Shown here piece by piece: positions 1-11,892 of a stretch of 64,000 bases of DNA. This stretch comes from Dipylidium caninum (lineage: Eukaryota; Platyhelminthes; Cestoda; Cyclophyllidea; Dipylidiidae): NCBI GenBank assembly GCA_017562135.1, contig QEYB01000895.1, positions 62,001-126,000 on the forward strand. The letters run 5' to 3'. Both the position numbers and the translations under genes were made by a program. The notes under the pieces were generated by a model. That model did not search any database. It worked only from the letters and a program-made list of their open reading frames with translations, and was not told the DNA's origin. The number at the start of each line of letters is the position of its first letter. Position 1 is the first letter of the stretch.

Positions 1-3000
1 GCAAGGAAATAATCAACCACCAACGACCTATATCCTTTGAAAAGAGCAGCCGGAGACAAAAGTTGGTGCAGTGCTCAATCTTTACGTAACGAAGAGGAAA
101 AGTGTGAACAAGTGGAAAATTACAACGAAAAAACAAACAAGGCAGTAGTCGTAACGTAAGATCGGCAAATTTGTTATTCATAAACAGTATACGACAGAAA
201 AATAAGATGGAGGAGAGGAAGAGAAGCCAAATGAAACGATAGTTGATATATGAAACAAACATATACAGGAAGACCCGTCTTGATTATTTAATTTTTAGGA
301 TTAAGGTGGGAAAATTGTTGGGGACTGATAAAAAAGGCATCCTAAAGCCGTGAGTAGTGTGAGGGCTCAAGACAGAACCAACTAAATTTCAAACCATTTA
401 GTATGATAAAAGAAACAAACAGACATAGGTGCACTTCATCAAATAGTAAGAACAGGCGACGTACGAGGATAAAGTAAAGGTCGAAGGTCAGAAATACGAA
501 AACAAGGAGAGGAACCAACGTCCCCAGATTGCGTATCAACGGTTGACGCATTTTCTGATATTGTCGTTTCTGACGCGGTGTCCACCATTGAACGGAATGA
601 AAAACCGGTGGCGCAGCAGAGGAACTCCGGTGCCTTGGCAATTCCGATGCGGCACTTGCACTTATTTCTTTCCTCCACCACTTTGGATGAGTTTTTGCCA
701 CTGTCAAAATCAGATGCATTCTGTTGACGGTCCCGAAGGCGCCGGCAAACACGCCAACGGCGCCTCAATCGCAATGGGGGAAACAATTCTGCGTTGGTTA
801 TATACCGATTCAGGTGTCGCTCATAGGCTGTTCTCAATAAGCTGCTCTCGGTGATCGGACGACTTAACTGTCCATGAAGATCTTAAAGTATAAATTATCA
901 ACCCAATAATTAATACTGAATGACATTAGGGGAGCCCTAAATTCGTCCCAAGTTTGGTGTACAGTACGTGCCATCATTGAAAATAAACACTTACCAACAA
1001 ATTTAGCAGCGAAATCTTCACCAGATAGTGTTGAGTCATCGGAAATTTTTGGTGTTTCATGGTTTAACTGGAAAGAGCTTGTACTACTCCTTCGCTGATT
1101 GGAGCGCGTTTCAACTGTATCGGTGAAAAGAGGAACGGAGCAGGTAGAAGCTCGTGTTGTTCCCACATCCGAAAGCAACTGCCTGGGGGGAGGTGGTGGA
1201 GGCAGAACATTGGTTGAAGGAGGTCTAACGGACGAACCATCGAGGAAGCTCGTTAAGGAAAGGATTGTCTGATGTTGAATTTTCCGGATCAACAACAAAG
1301 CCTCCATCTTCTTCGCCTCCGACTAGTGGACCTCTCCAATGAGGCATTAGACAAAAGAATGCAGCTTTTTATGAAAATCGTTTCGTCCTTTGCCCTCTCT
1401 TCCTAGTTTTTGCGCGTCGAGGCCCAGTTGGTCCTAAGTTTTGAATCGCTTCACTGCTCGAGGAAGACAATGCGTTAACTGAAGAACCATCATCCTCCAT
1501 CTCTTCGTCATCGTCCTCAGAAGAACAGTAGTAGTCTCGAAAAGGACTTGCTGCCTCAAATTTGGCCGCCTCATCCGCCATCAGTGCGTCCATCCGCATT
1601 AAAGCAAAACCATTTGACGTTTCCGAACAAATGTTTGAGTTGTGCAACTGGAAGAGCAGTTGATCCGGTTCGAGAATACTTTCGCCAAAGTTTGCCCCGA
1701 GACTACGTTCGAAAGCATCCGGGTTGAATGAGGCTCTGTAAGCATATTTGACGGAAATATATAATACCCAGTACCGTTAGGCATGCCTAGCAGCTGTTAA
1801 AACATTAAGGAATATGTTCTACTATTTCAAGGAGAAAAATGGAACTTACAAAGGATGATTTAGTGAAGTGTCACCCGAAACAACGCGTGTGTTTGAACTC
1901 GAGTCGGAAAGGAAGACGGCACGCCTGGAGAAAATGCCTGTTAACACCTCATCCAGCAACATTTTGCCCGAGGCGTTCGGTCCAAAGAAAGCACAATTGC
2001 CATAGCACCCACAACGAACAGCCGCATCGGAGAGATTAACGGATTCGTGCGAAAGCCAAAGGAACCGGAGACGATGAGAACCGGCGTCATGGTGACGAAT
2101 GAAGGCAAGCTGAGCATCGCGATAAGCGTGATCGAGACCGGCAACGCCAGAATGGAGATGAACAGGCCCAAAGCCAAGGGAACCCGCCTCCAGCCAAGAC
2201 TGAGACGGGCACGAAGTCCGGGCGGGAAAACCTTGGGGTGTACTATCTCCGGACCGTGAATACATTGCTCCTTCTATGAAATGAAGAACGCGAGTAAATG
2301 TTCCCACGTGCTACCTGATTTTGGAGATAGCGATTAAAAAGTACAGTTTTACCAAAATTCCGTGGCCAAATATTTTGATAATCAAAAAGGAAAGTAAAAG
2401 TCCATTATTTGAAACAGGTGTCGGATATGTCGTTAAGTCTGGTAATAAAAGTTGTAAATATCAGCTATGAGAGGCGCATCGATCAATTTGAGGTCTCGTA
2501 AACGAGTAGAAGTGTTAGCAAAGATTATAAAAAACGGATAATTTATGTGAAAGAAAGAAAACGAACTGATGGGTCTGATAAGTTGGAGGAACTGCACACG
2601 GGGTAAGAAGACAGAAATGCCGTCCCGGGAGTGGACGTCATGCATATTGCAGCGAGCCACACGAACTGCGTCCAACATGATCATAAGACACGTTCCTGCC
2701 TCCACGATGGCCAAATCCACACCATCCAAGTTAAATCTGAATAAGCGATACTTAAGCTCGAGCTCTGTTGGACACAGTTTCGTGCTTGGCGACTTGTTCG
2801 GCCAAAATTGGCATTGGGTCTAAAAGGAAGTGAAGGTGCGTTGTTACGGTGTAATTAATTCTGTCTCTAAAAAGAAAGTTTGGCTTAGGAAGAACAACAT
2901 CATTATGTTAATCCAAAATGCGTGGATTAGTCTGATTAAATCCGTTTTGCGCTGCTAAAACGGCGCATATTTTCGCTCAAATTAAAGAACACGCATTCGT

Positions 3001-6000
3001 TCTCCCATAACAAGTTCCAACTAGTGCTTCAGCTACAGTCTCTGATAATAGCGTTAGTGTGAAGTAAAAATAAAGGGCACATTCAAAATGGGAACATACT
3101 GGAACTATACCATGTTGACAGAGCTCTCCCGATCTACGAGAAAGAAGGGCGTTTTCGAGGTCAATAGATGAGAAGACAAGGTTTGAGACACTCTGTACAA
3201 TGGATGAAAGTTGGGGGGCAGTAATTTGCCCAGTCAGGGTGCCACAGGTGATCTCAAGGAGCCAGGCATATTCTACGGTTTCAGCCTTCAGTGGTAGACC
3301 CTTGTTGCTGAACATCGCATGTCCTCTGATTTCAAACCCAGTCAATTGAGCTCTACCTGTACTAAGATTACCTGCGTTGGCTGGCCGATAAGCCTAAATA
3401 GTGGAAAAAAGGATCTCTGATGATATCATGCAAATATACGAGGGAAAGTGCTACAGAATCATAAACTCACATTGCAATTGTCGAAAACACACAAAAGAAT
3501 GGGTGAAAAAAGGAGTTGTAGCTTTGTCTCGTTGAAATTCTTATCCATCTCGAATCCTATGCAATCAAGAAATGCAGTCGGACACAACGGTATTTCCGGG
3601 CTAGTGTGCTACAAAGATAATGAAATAGTTAACACTAACGGGTTTACAAAAAAAGTTTAAACTGTTATAATTAATCAACGTATTTAAAACCAATCGACGA
3701 CAATTTCTACACTGTAAATATACGAATTATCAGTTGTAAAAAAATTATCACAACTCATTTCCCACGGACACAACACTCTGCCCTACTTACAAGTACATAA
3801 CATTGGTTCCGAATGATTACTTAGTCTATGAATGGTGTCCCTCACTAGTCACATAACGAGAATATCTGTAGTTCATTTACTAAAGGCGTCCTTTATCAAA
3901 GTGGCACTTAGGCTATACATGGGAGTTTTCGGTCCACAATTGCGTTCGTGGGCAAAAAATAGATAAATATAATGATAGGTGGTCGTGCGGAACTCTTAAA
4001 GAAAATGGCTATTGAAGATTTAGCAAAAAAATGCAAATTTTAAAGCATTAAGATAGACTACAGTAAGTGTAAGTTCGGGGACGAACCATAGGTAGATGAG
4101 CTTGAAGATTGTGAATTGCGACAATAACTCGGACTGCAAAGGGACGATACTCACGAGGATCTACGACGGGATCCTGGTTGTTAAATTGGTTGAGGCCGGG
4201 AATCAGCGGAGGAGGCACTAAGCACCCATTGCCCTTTTCATTCAGACCGTAGACCTTCAAATCTTCCGTTGTGATAGGCGTCTGGTAGCAACCGAAGTAA
4301 ATTTCCTAGGAGAGGTGAATACAATGTCTTTGAACTGAGGAAGACAAAAACAGAAGCGATGTTGCAGTTAAGGGCATGAATAAAACGAATGAAATAGCGG
4401 TTATTATCAATAACTTAGGTTGTATAAACAGTGGTTTGCATTTCATCGGAAGTGATCATAAAAATGATTATTTTTGAACGGTCGTGATGCATATTAAAGG
4501 AAAAAAGTCTTTACTATCTTAAGAAAAACCATATCATGCTCAAATAAATTCATTTATTGCTGGTCAATGCCCACTTCTGACAGAATCTGTTCTGTTTCAA
4601 TAATTATTGGCTATGACATGAAGATTATTTACACTTGCATATTCCGATATGTGCCTAAGTCCTCAGTATTTCGCATAAACAAATAATGGAATGACGTCGA
4701 CGTGGAGTCTGTCGCCTTTCATAACTTTTATTAAAACTTCTCCTTTTCTGATACGATTTAATACACCGAAAACAAACTGGAATATCACGACACAGTTCTC
4801 AATAATAAAAATTTAGCAAAACACAACACCCAACCTTGACATGAATGATGTGCCGAATGAGAGCACCGTAAAAGAGGAGCTGAGAACTAGGAATAGACAC
4901 ATGTACATCCAACTGGTCAGATGACATGTATGAGGGATCAAAATTGGCCTTAATCATCTCGGATTCAGTGAGTCCGCGAGCCTTTGATCCCTCTGGTCGT
5001 AGGTCCCCAAGGACTACCTCCTCTGGGTCTCGTGGGGCCAAAATCTAGGCAGACAAAAAATTACAAATTCGATGATTGATAGTACGGAAATGATTTAAAA
5101 AACGTTAAAACCATTCAGTTATTAACGAACACCACAAGTTTGGCGAAATAACTACACTGTAATGACAAACAGCAATTGTAAATCAAAATTTTAATATAAA
5201 TGAGTGAAGGAAAAATAGAAGTCTGGATAAAAAATTCCCTCTACTTCAGTTAAGAAATATATTCCTAAAAAGACCTGCAAAAAGAACTTTAAAAATAAAA
5301 CAACTTGAGTGAGGGGCGAAATACATTTGATCTCCCTGTAGATGAGAGACATTGAAAAGACTGTTTGTTCCACTCTTCTGGTAGAAATCGCCAAAAATCA
5401 GGCATCCATGTGACTGGATGGTAAGTGTAGCCAATTTTCACGTGGGCCTTGGGGGCCCGCCAGCATTCAATCCAATAACGTTTGTGTCTTAAGAACAAAT
5501 ATTAGTAAAAATGATAATAAGTGCCATTTTACAATGACTACAGCTACCTATATGAAAGTATTTTGGCTTTAGTTCCACTGATTCCCACCATTTATGGAAG
5601 TGGCGCTCAGGGCCTGGGTCTAATTGCGCATATACCATAGAGAATAAGTGACGCTTTATTGAAAGCTAAATTTGAATAGAGACCAACGTACGGTCTTTTT
5701 TCATCATCACAAGAAGATGCAGCTGAGGTCGAGAGATTTTCCTCGATAATTCGAAAGGGGTTCATCTTCTGTGGTTCGCACTTACTATTAGTAAGTCGAA
5801 GATTCTCATGCATTTCTTTGAGTAAATAGAGGAGCGTACTGGTTTCGGGAACCGAAAGACAGAGAGAGGCGACAAGCGCCTGAAATGATATCGGAAGTGG
5901 AATGATTAAAATCCTGCTTAAAAGAATGAGTTAACAAACGGGAAATGGTAAGGGTCTCGGAAGCCTAAAATGGAAAACTTCTAGCTATACCAGCTGTAAA

Positions 6001-9000
6001 ATCAGTGTTTGAGAATTTTAAAAGATGAATTTCCGCAATTTACTCATCAGTAAGCAATAGTTTCGAGAAAACGACCATTTTTAGGCAAATTTACTTTTTC
6101 AACGAAGTTACAATACTACATAAAGTGCATCGCTCACACTTAAGACGCAAAGTATCTGATAAACTGAAAAATAGTGAAGTGACACTCGAAGAGGCAAGGT
6201 TTGTAGCTATAACCGAAGTAATATAACACAAAACCCACCGTGATATCAAATTTTGTAGCGACAGTAGTTGGCAAGAAGTCAACAAAAGGTAGATCGAAAT
6301 CCAAGTTGAATTCTTCCATACGGAAGGAGACAAATGCTAAAAAAAATAGGAAATTAGGGTCAACCTGGAGAGTTACAAAATCTTGAAATAGATTCAGAGA
6401 TCCGTATTTCTTTCGTTCAACTTTTGCAACATATTTAAAACCTGCGAAATTTTTTTGGTGTAGAAATTTGCCTGTGACACAAAAAACAGGTATTTGCTTA
6501 TACCAGCGATATCATTACCGAGAACACAAAATATGAAGCATAACAATACGTTGATATTCCCCATTTCGTCTAATAAAAACGACAGTCCTTCAAGCACACG
6601 CATTGTAATTAGAAAGACGGTGAGACTGAAGTAAAGAGTAAATCCCCAGGTCAAATGGCATACTACAAGGTTTGTATTCTCAAACTACATGTCCAGCTCA
6701 ATTTCTACAATTTCCTAACTATGAAAATGATTAACCAAGTAAACAAACTGGGGAAAAAATCATAAATGTATGCAAAAGGGAAGTAAAGAAGTTCCTAGCG
6801 AAGATAGCAAGAAAATTGACAGCCCATTAAGCTCATGCCAACTGGAATAGCCTCCACAAATAGAGAGCGATTAAGGATATAAATGACATGAAACAGTTAC
6901 CATTCTCCGGTGTTGAAGCGACCCAATTGTAATCGTTGGCCAGTAGTCGTAAGTCAAAAGATTTTGCAGCGATTTTAAATATGTAAATGTATGGGACGAA
7001 ATAGAGGATGTCCGGTCTTGCTCCGTACGACCAGTCATCGAAGAAGGCTAGATCAAAGGAGAATTTACATACACAAAATGTCAAATTCTCAACATTAGCC
7101 TGGGTACAGTTGATCTAATATGCTACTCTATTCAGCTGGGATTGGAACCAGTAATGAAAAATCTGGCAGTAATCAAATTCCCAAAATTTCACCTATGAGG
7201 ATAGTAAATGAAACAGAAATCAAAGGAAATTCTGTTCCACCGGATATCCAAATTTTTCCACGAGCGAAAAGTAGACGAAACTAGCTTCTACACAACAAAA
7301 GCAATAAAAATTCAGTACAAAGGATTTATTCGTTCTGAAACGGAATCGCATGAATTTAAAAATACGAAAATTTTCTTTCATAGTAAGTCAAACCAAAAAG
7401 TACTGACATACTTGTGAAAAAGTCATGATACCGATTAAATCACGGGGTGGACGGACACCTAACAACGTGATTCCTTTGGAGTTCATTACCGAAAACTAAC
7501 CTTTAAAGTAAGTTTTCTGCGTATACAACATGCAGAACACCGCTTCTAGGGCACAAAGATCTAAACTCCACGTTTGCAAAGAGTTCCACTGCCGCGGGTA
7601 ATGCACACTCAAATGAAAGTCAAACCGTGAAGAAGTGAGTAAGTCTTGCCACAAGCAATCTGTAACCAAACTGCCGTTTGGCGAACTGAGAGCCATCTCC
7701 ATAGTGCTACCATCCTCATTTATTATCCATGGTCATATAATCGTCAACTTGAAAGTTGAATTGGGTGCTCCATGGAAAGCAAATTTCTGTAATGAGTGGG
7801 AATTTACGTAAGAAACACTTTAGAATTGACAAAATCCCAGATTCTGTCCACATAGTTGCTAATCTTCAAAATACTAAATTGCCAAAGGCAAAAACAAGTC
7901 CGCTACGTTTTAATAATTTTTCACATAATTTGGTGTTTCAGTCTATAGCATAGATATGAACTAACATTTGGATTATTTACGCCCTGAACGAACCAAAAGT
8001 CGATTTGCACACTGGTCGAGCTGGTAATGTCCAGAGTAAACTTTTGAGTTTTTCGAAGCTCTCCAACATTTGCAGGCGGTGTTACTTCGCTTATACTGTA
8101 GGATGGCGGGAAAAAGAACTTCCAGAGCATGTCTCTATAGAAAATGGCGACGAAATGTTAGTTGAAAAAATAAAAAAAAATAAAACGGAAAAGTACTTGA
8201 TATATATATAATAGTATATTATATATATAAAAGAGATTTAACTGACCTATTATCAACTCAATATAGTTAAATGACCTAAAGTCTCTAGGTCCATGGCATA
8301 AGGTTTTAGAAGAAATCTAACAAATCAGAAACATATAAGCTTTAATCTCCTGCACATCTAACTTTGTTAAAAACTAGGAATCCCAAATCACTAGCTATAA
8401 TCAAAAAACTATAAATGGTAAGATCTACGAGAACACAGAATGCACCGAACAGTCATAGATAAGCATAAATGGTGCATGTAGTCATAAACAGAACCAAAAT
8501 CACAGAACTTACCGTTGGCGATCAGCCCAAGGTCCATAAGCCAAGAGAAATTCTTTCTCCACATTTATCCCCACTTTCCACTCCGGAAATGATTCAGAAA
8601 TTGACTCTGCATTTGCACAAAATTGTGCATGTTCCTGATCCTGTGTGAATAAACCTGGAGGACACCAACGCAGAATATGATAACATAAAAATTCCTTATA
8701 CTTCGTCAAAATGCTTCCCATATTTTATACATTTAATCAAATTAAATAAACGTGAGTACAAGAGAAACGGGAGGAGAAATCATAACCTTTAAATAATACC
8801 TGGTTGATCTTGGATGTAATTAATCTGTCCTCGTCCCAGGGAAAACAAACGAAAATTGCCAGCTTTCTCTGTGGGTCTATACAAGGAAACAGTCAGTCGG
8901 AGATAGTAGACACTCATCAACTTTAAGAAAAATGGACTTACTCTTCTACGGCGTAATGGCCAGAATACTTGACGACAGGAATCAAGGATCCTACGAAATC

Positions 9001-9986
9001 ATTAAAAGTGAAGGACACCCCAGTGTTGATATTTGTCAAATTTCCATGTGGCGTGTTTCTGAGTATAAGTCCCATGAGCTTTTTGGCAGGTTAGGACAAA
9101 CGCACGCGGGATCAGGTGGTTACCGAAACAAAATTTCGACTAGGAAGTAAGAAATCCACAAAGTTTAAGAAATGAGATTTCTAAGCAAAGATAATGTGAG
9201 CTAACTATACCATTTCTAAACTGAATCCTACAGCCGGAAAGAGTCGTTCGAATTTTGTCCAAATCCAACCCAATGTGTCTTCCTCTTGAATAGTATACCT
9301 TAAGAACATAAAAACTGTAAATTACGACAGCTAAGAAACAGAAATTTAAAGATATAGTAATCCTCTTTGGATAGTAGTAGAAGCAAAGGTTAAATGAAAA
9401 CTTACTGAGATTGCAAGAGTTGACTACCGCCGGAAAAATTCCGTCCAGTTGACGCAACTTCCCCATAAACTGAGGTACGGTTATACACGTGCACATCAAA
9501 ACCATAGAGAAATATGTGCAGCCGCCTTTTAGTGCAACTGTCTGTGCAAGTACAAATTGTACATAAGATTACACATGATTACCAAATATAGGCAAAAAGT
9601 AAAAAAAACCTGCCTTTTTTGTCGGGATGAAAAGATGTCCAGTAATTGAAAACAAGTATTCCATAACAACAGCGTATGCTGTAGTCTTCAGTTAAGTAAA
9701 TCAAGTCCCGGACCATTATTACGCCACCAACAGCCGACACAGATATCGACCCTAAGAAATATGACTACTAATATGACAAACCGATATTTAAGTATCCATT
9801 TTTAACAAATTTTCTAAGGATAAGCGAAATAATAAATCCAAGAACGCGAGAGTTGTAGAAAAGTATGTATATGACCCAGACGACCAAAAGTACCAATGAT
9901 AAGAGTGCGATGTGAAATCGGCCTTCGTTGATGTATGTATTTACTTGCACATCAAGGGTTTCATTGGAGTGTACTTCGATCTCCAT
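1..9986 (-). CDS. BLTP1: BLTP1 (KIAA1109/Tweek) bridge-like lipid transfer protein, N-terminal part, cut by the window edge
   Basis: Very large membrane-anchored RBG-family protein that, from family knowledge, forms a hydrophobic channel for bulk lipid transfer at organelle contacts. Translation probably starts at ATG 9,986; a transmembrane helix (residues about 25-44) is followed by YNSR and NGYLNIG as in animal orthologues. Resolved exons, consistent in phase: 9,986-9,782, 9,751-9,610, 9,537-9,406, 9,298-9,211, 9,139-9,019, 8,990-8,942. Later blocks are approximate but in family order: YGPWADRQR (8.72-8.51 kb), WKFFFPP (8.13-7.97), PRQWNSLQTW (7.70-7.50), RPDILYFVPY (7.08-6.90), DLPFVDFLP (6.33-6.24), IGYTYHP (5.50-5.41), LLFYGALIRH (5.04-4.83), YRPFAVRV (4.31-4.07), EYAWLLEI (3.35-3.1), DGVDLAIVEAG (2.73-2.57), WLEAGSLGFG and RCGCYGNCAFFG (2.28-1.85), and an acidic Ser-rich stretch (1.65-1.37). 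Pieces below 1.3 kb are weaker. Most of the roughly 5,000-residue protein lies outside the window. Confidence 0.9.
8200..8230. repeat. AT-alternating tract in a BLTP1 intron
   Basis: Alternating T and A for about 30 bases with one interruption, inside an intron between the YGPWADRQR and WKFFFPP exon blocks. It is a simple repeat with no visible function. Confidence 0.8.
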
Positions 9987-11892
9987 CTTAAGGCAAGCAA
10001 CCCGGGAATCCCAATGTTGCGAAATAAACGCGGCTCTTTCGACGTATATTAACAACACCGTATACAGTAGGAAGAATTTAAAATAGGCTCTAAGTAAGTT
10101 TTCATAGGGTTAGGTTTTGTTACTTACCAACTTTATACACTAACGGTTGTATATTGATTTCAGAATGGAATTATTTTTGAATAGGATGAATCACTTAATT
10201 AAAGGGGGGTTTTCGCTCAATGAAAAATTGTTCAGTATCAAACGCTGAGCACTACTTCTGCCGCCCCCTTCGAACCTTCTTCTATCAGTTATAAGATATT
10301 TCTATCAGAAGCATTACCGTGCGGCGGGCTTATTCACAAAATGCTCATAAATTCCTTTTCCACACAACATATACTGTCATATGTTAATATTGTTGGAGTG
10401 AGAAGTAGACGTTTCGCAAGGTGCTACGCCACGTCCCAATTTGTAATGTTTGCTTTCATGATTACTTTTAAGTGTTTTGAAGCATATATGAATTTGATAA
10501 TCTATATTATCCACATTTTTTTGGAATGTTACAGAACTCGCGGAGAAATGTCAATTTTTGTGCAAATGCTGCTTAGCTCGCTTAGAGATAAAACATTTGT
10601 ATCATGCTTTACCAGTTAAGAACTTATCCGGATTCCCATTTCAGCGTTGGAATCGAAGACTCTTACCCTTATCCCGTTCTCCGCACCATGCTAAGGCAAC
10701 ACTTTGACCTTCTCGTCTCACAATACTTTGATTTGTCTTTTTTACATTGAAGCTCCCAATAAGTCTTTCAAAACACAGCCTCAAATAGTCTGGTACATAA
10801 AGTGTACGTTGAACCAAACATCTAAGAAAATCCTTTTGGCTCTCTGGCATGGTTCTGCTACTTACCTTATTATGGGTCGATCGAGCCTCCCCCTGCATCT
10901 ACAAAAGCGCAGTTATTAAAGGGTTAGAAGCCCAAAAAAATTCTGTGAAAGTTTGGGAACACTTGGCTGACCACAGGAAATGTGATATATTTACTGCAAT
11001 GCTCAGGTAAACCATTTTACATTTGGATGTCTTAAAAAAACATTCAGTAGGGGTTAGGAGTGATTCTAGGGTAGGCCATACCACATTACTCTTGATATAT
11101 ATCCACATTACTAAAAACAACGGTTCGCCACCTTGGTCCTTCCCACCAATGTGGAAAGGCCAACATATCAAGCAGTAGAATTTCCAAGCAATCGTTGCAA
11201 TCCCGACGGGCATTCCATGTGGAAGCACGAAACACTAATAATCCATTTTTAAAAATAATAAGTCTTGGGGCCCCATGCGATGATAAGACCTTAAACATTA
11301 TGGATGCCTCCCACGACCCACAAGCTACGCTTGCCATGAATACGGATTTACTCACAAGACGGAAAATTCACCAAACTTTGTTCTCTCACGATATGGTCTC
11401 GGTGCATCCACATACTACTCACGTGCTAAAGGTGTCCATTAGCTACATGAAGACGGTGATACAAGCAAATGGTTAATATAAAATAAAACCATTTGCTGTT
11501 CTTCCTTGTCTGGCTTGTTGGACCAATGTATAACTGTGCTGAGATGGTGATAGAACTATTTAATTTGGGCAAAGTAGATCCATAATCTTGCCCCTGCGAG
11601 ATTAAACAATCACTGCCTACTTTAGATTTTGAAGGCCCATCTTACCAGTATCGAGGACTAAAGCCAAGCTTCGGTGTTTGAATCCCCAACTAGGTATATC
11701 TTGGCAAAATTTCCATAAAGTCACGATCGCAAAGGAAGGAAAAATGATGACAACTCAATTAAGACTAAGGACAGCAGAAAAGAGAAGGAAAAGTATCTTA
11801 AAACAGAAATAAACACTGGTTCAATGCACAACCGAGAAAAAATTTTGGCGTGAAAGTGTGTAGAAAAGAACAAAGAGTATCGAAAGGATATG
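9987..11892. other. LIG4-BLTP1 spacer
   Basis: About 1.9 kb between the LIG4 stop codon and the BLTP1 start codon, both on the minus strand. It must hold the LIG4 3' UTR and the BLTP1 promoter and 5' UTR, but no TATA box or clear poly(A) signal could be assigned. The only recognisable content is a decayed retroelement-like segment (separate entry). A 92-codon plus-strand open frame at 10,341-10,619 resembles no family I know and is probably chance. Confidence 0.6.
10945..11360 (-). mobile_element. Decayed LTR-retrotransposon integrase-like fragment
   Basis: Two overlapping minus-strand frames resemble parts of an integrase catalytic core of the BEL or Gypsy type. One reads HGAPRLIIFKNG near 11,280-11,240, comparable to the G-x-P-x-x-I-x-S-D-N-G block; the catalytic Asp position is Lys. 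The other, shifted by one frame, reads IAWKFYCLICWPFHIGG near 11,200-11,135, comparable to the W-K-F ... P-H-F-G-G block. The frame change and lost Asp mean it is not functional. No LTRs, Gag, protease or reverse transcriptase parts were seen around it. This rests on motif memory and could be wrong. Confidence 0.4.
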
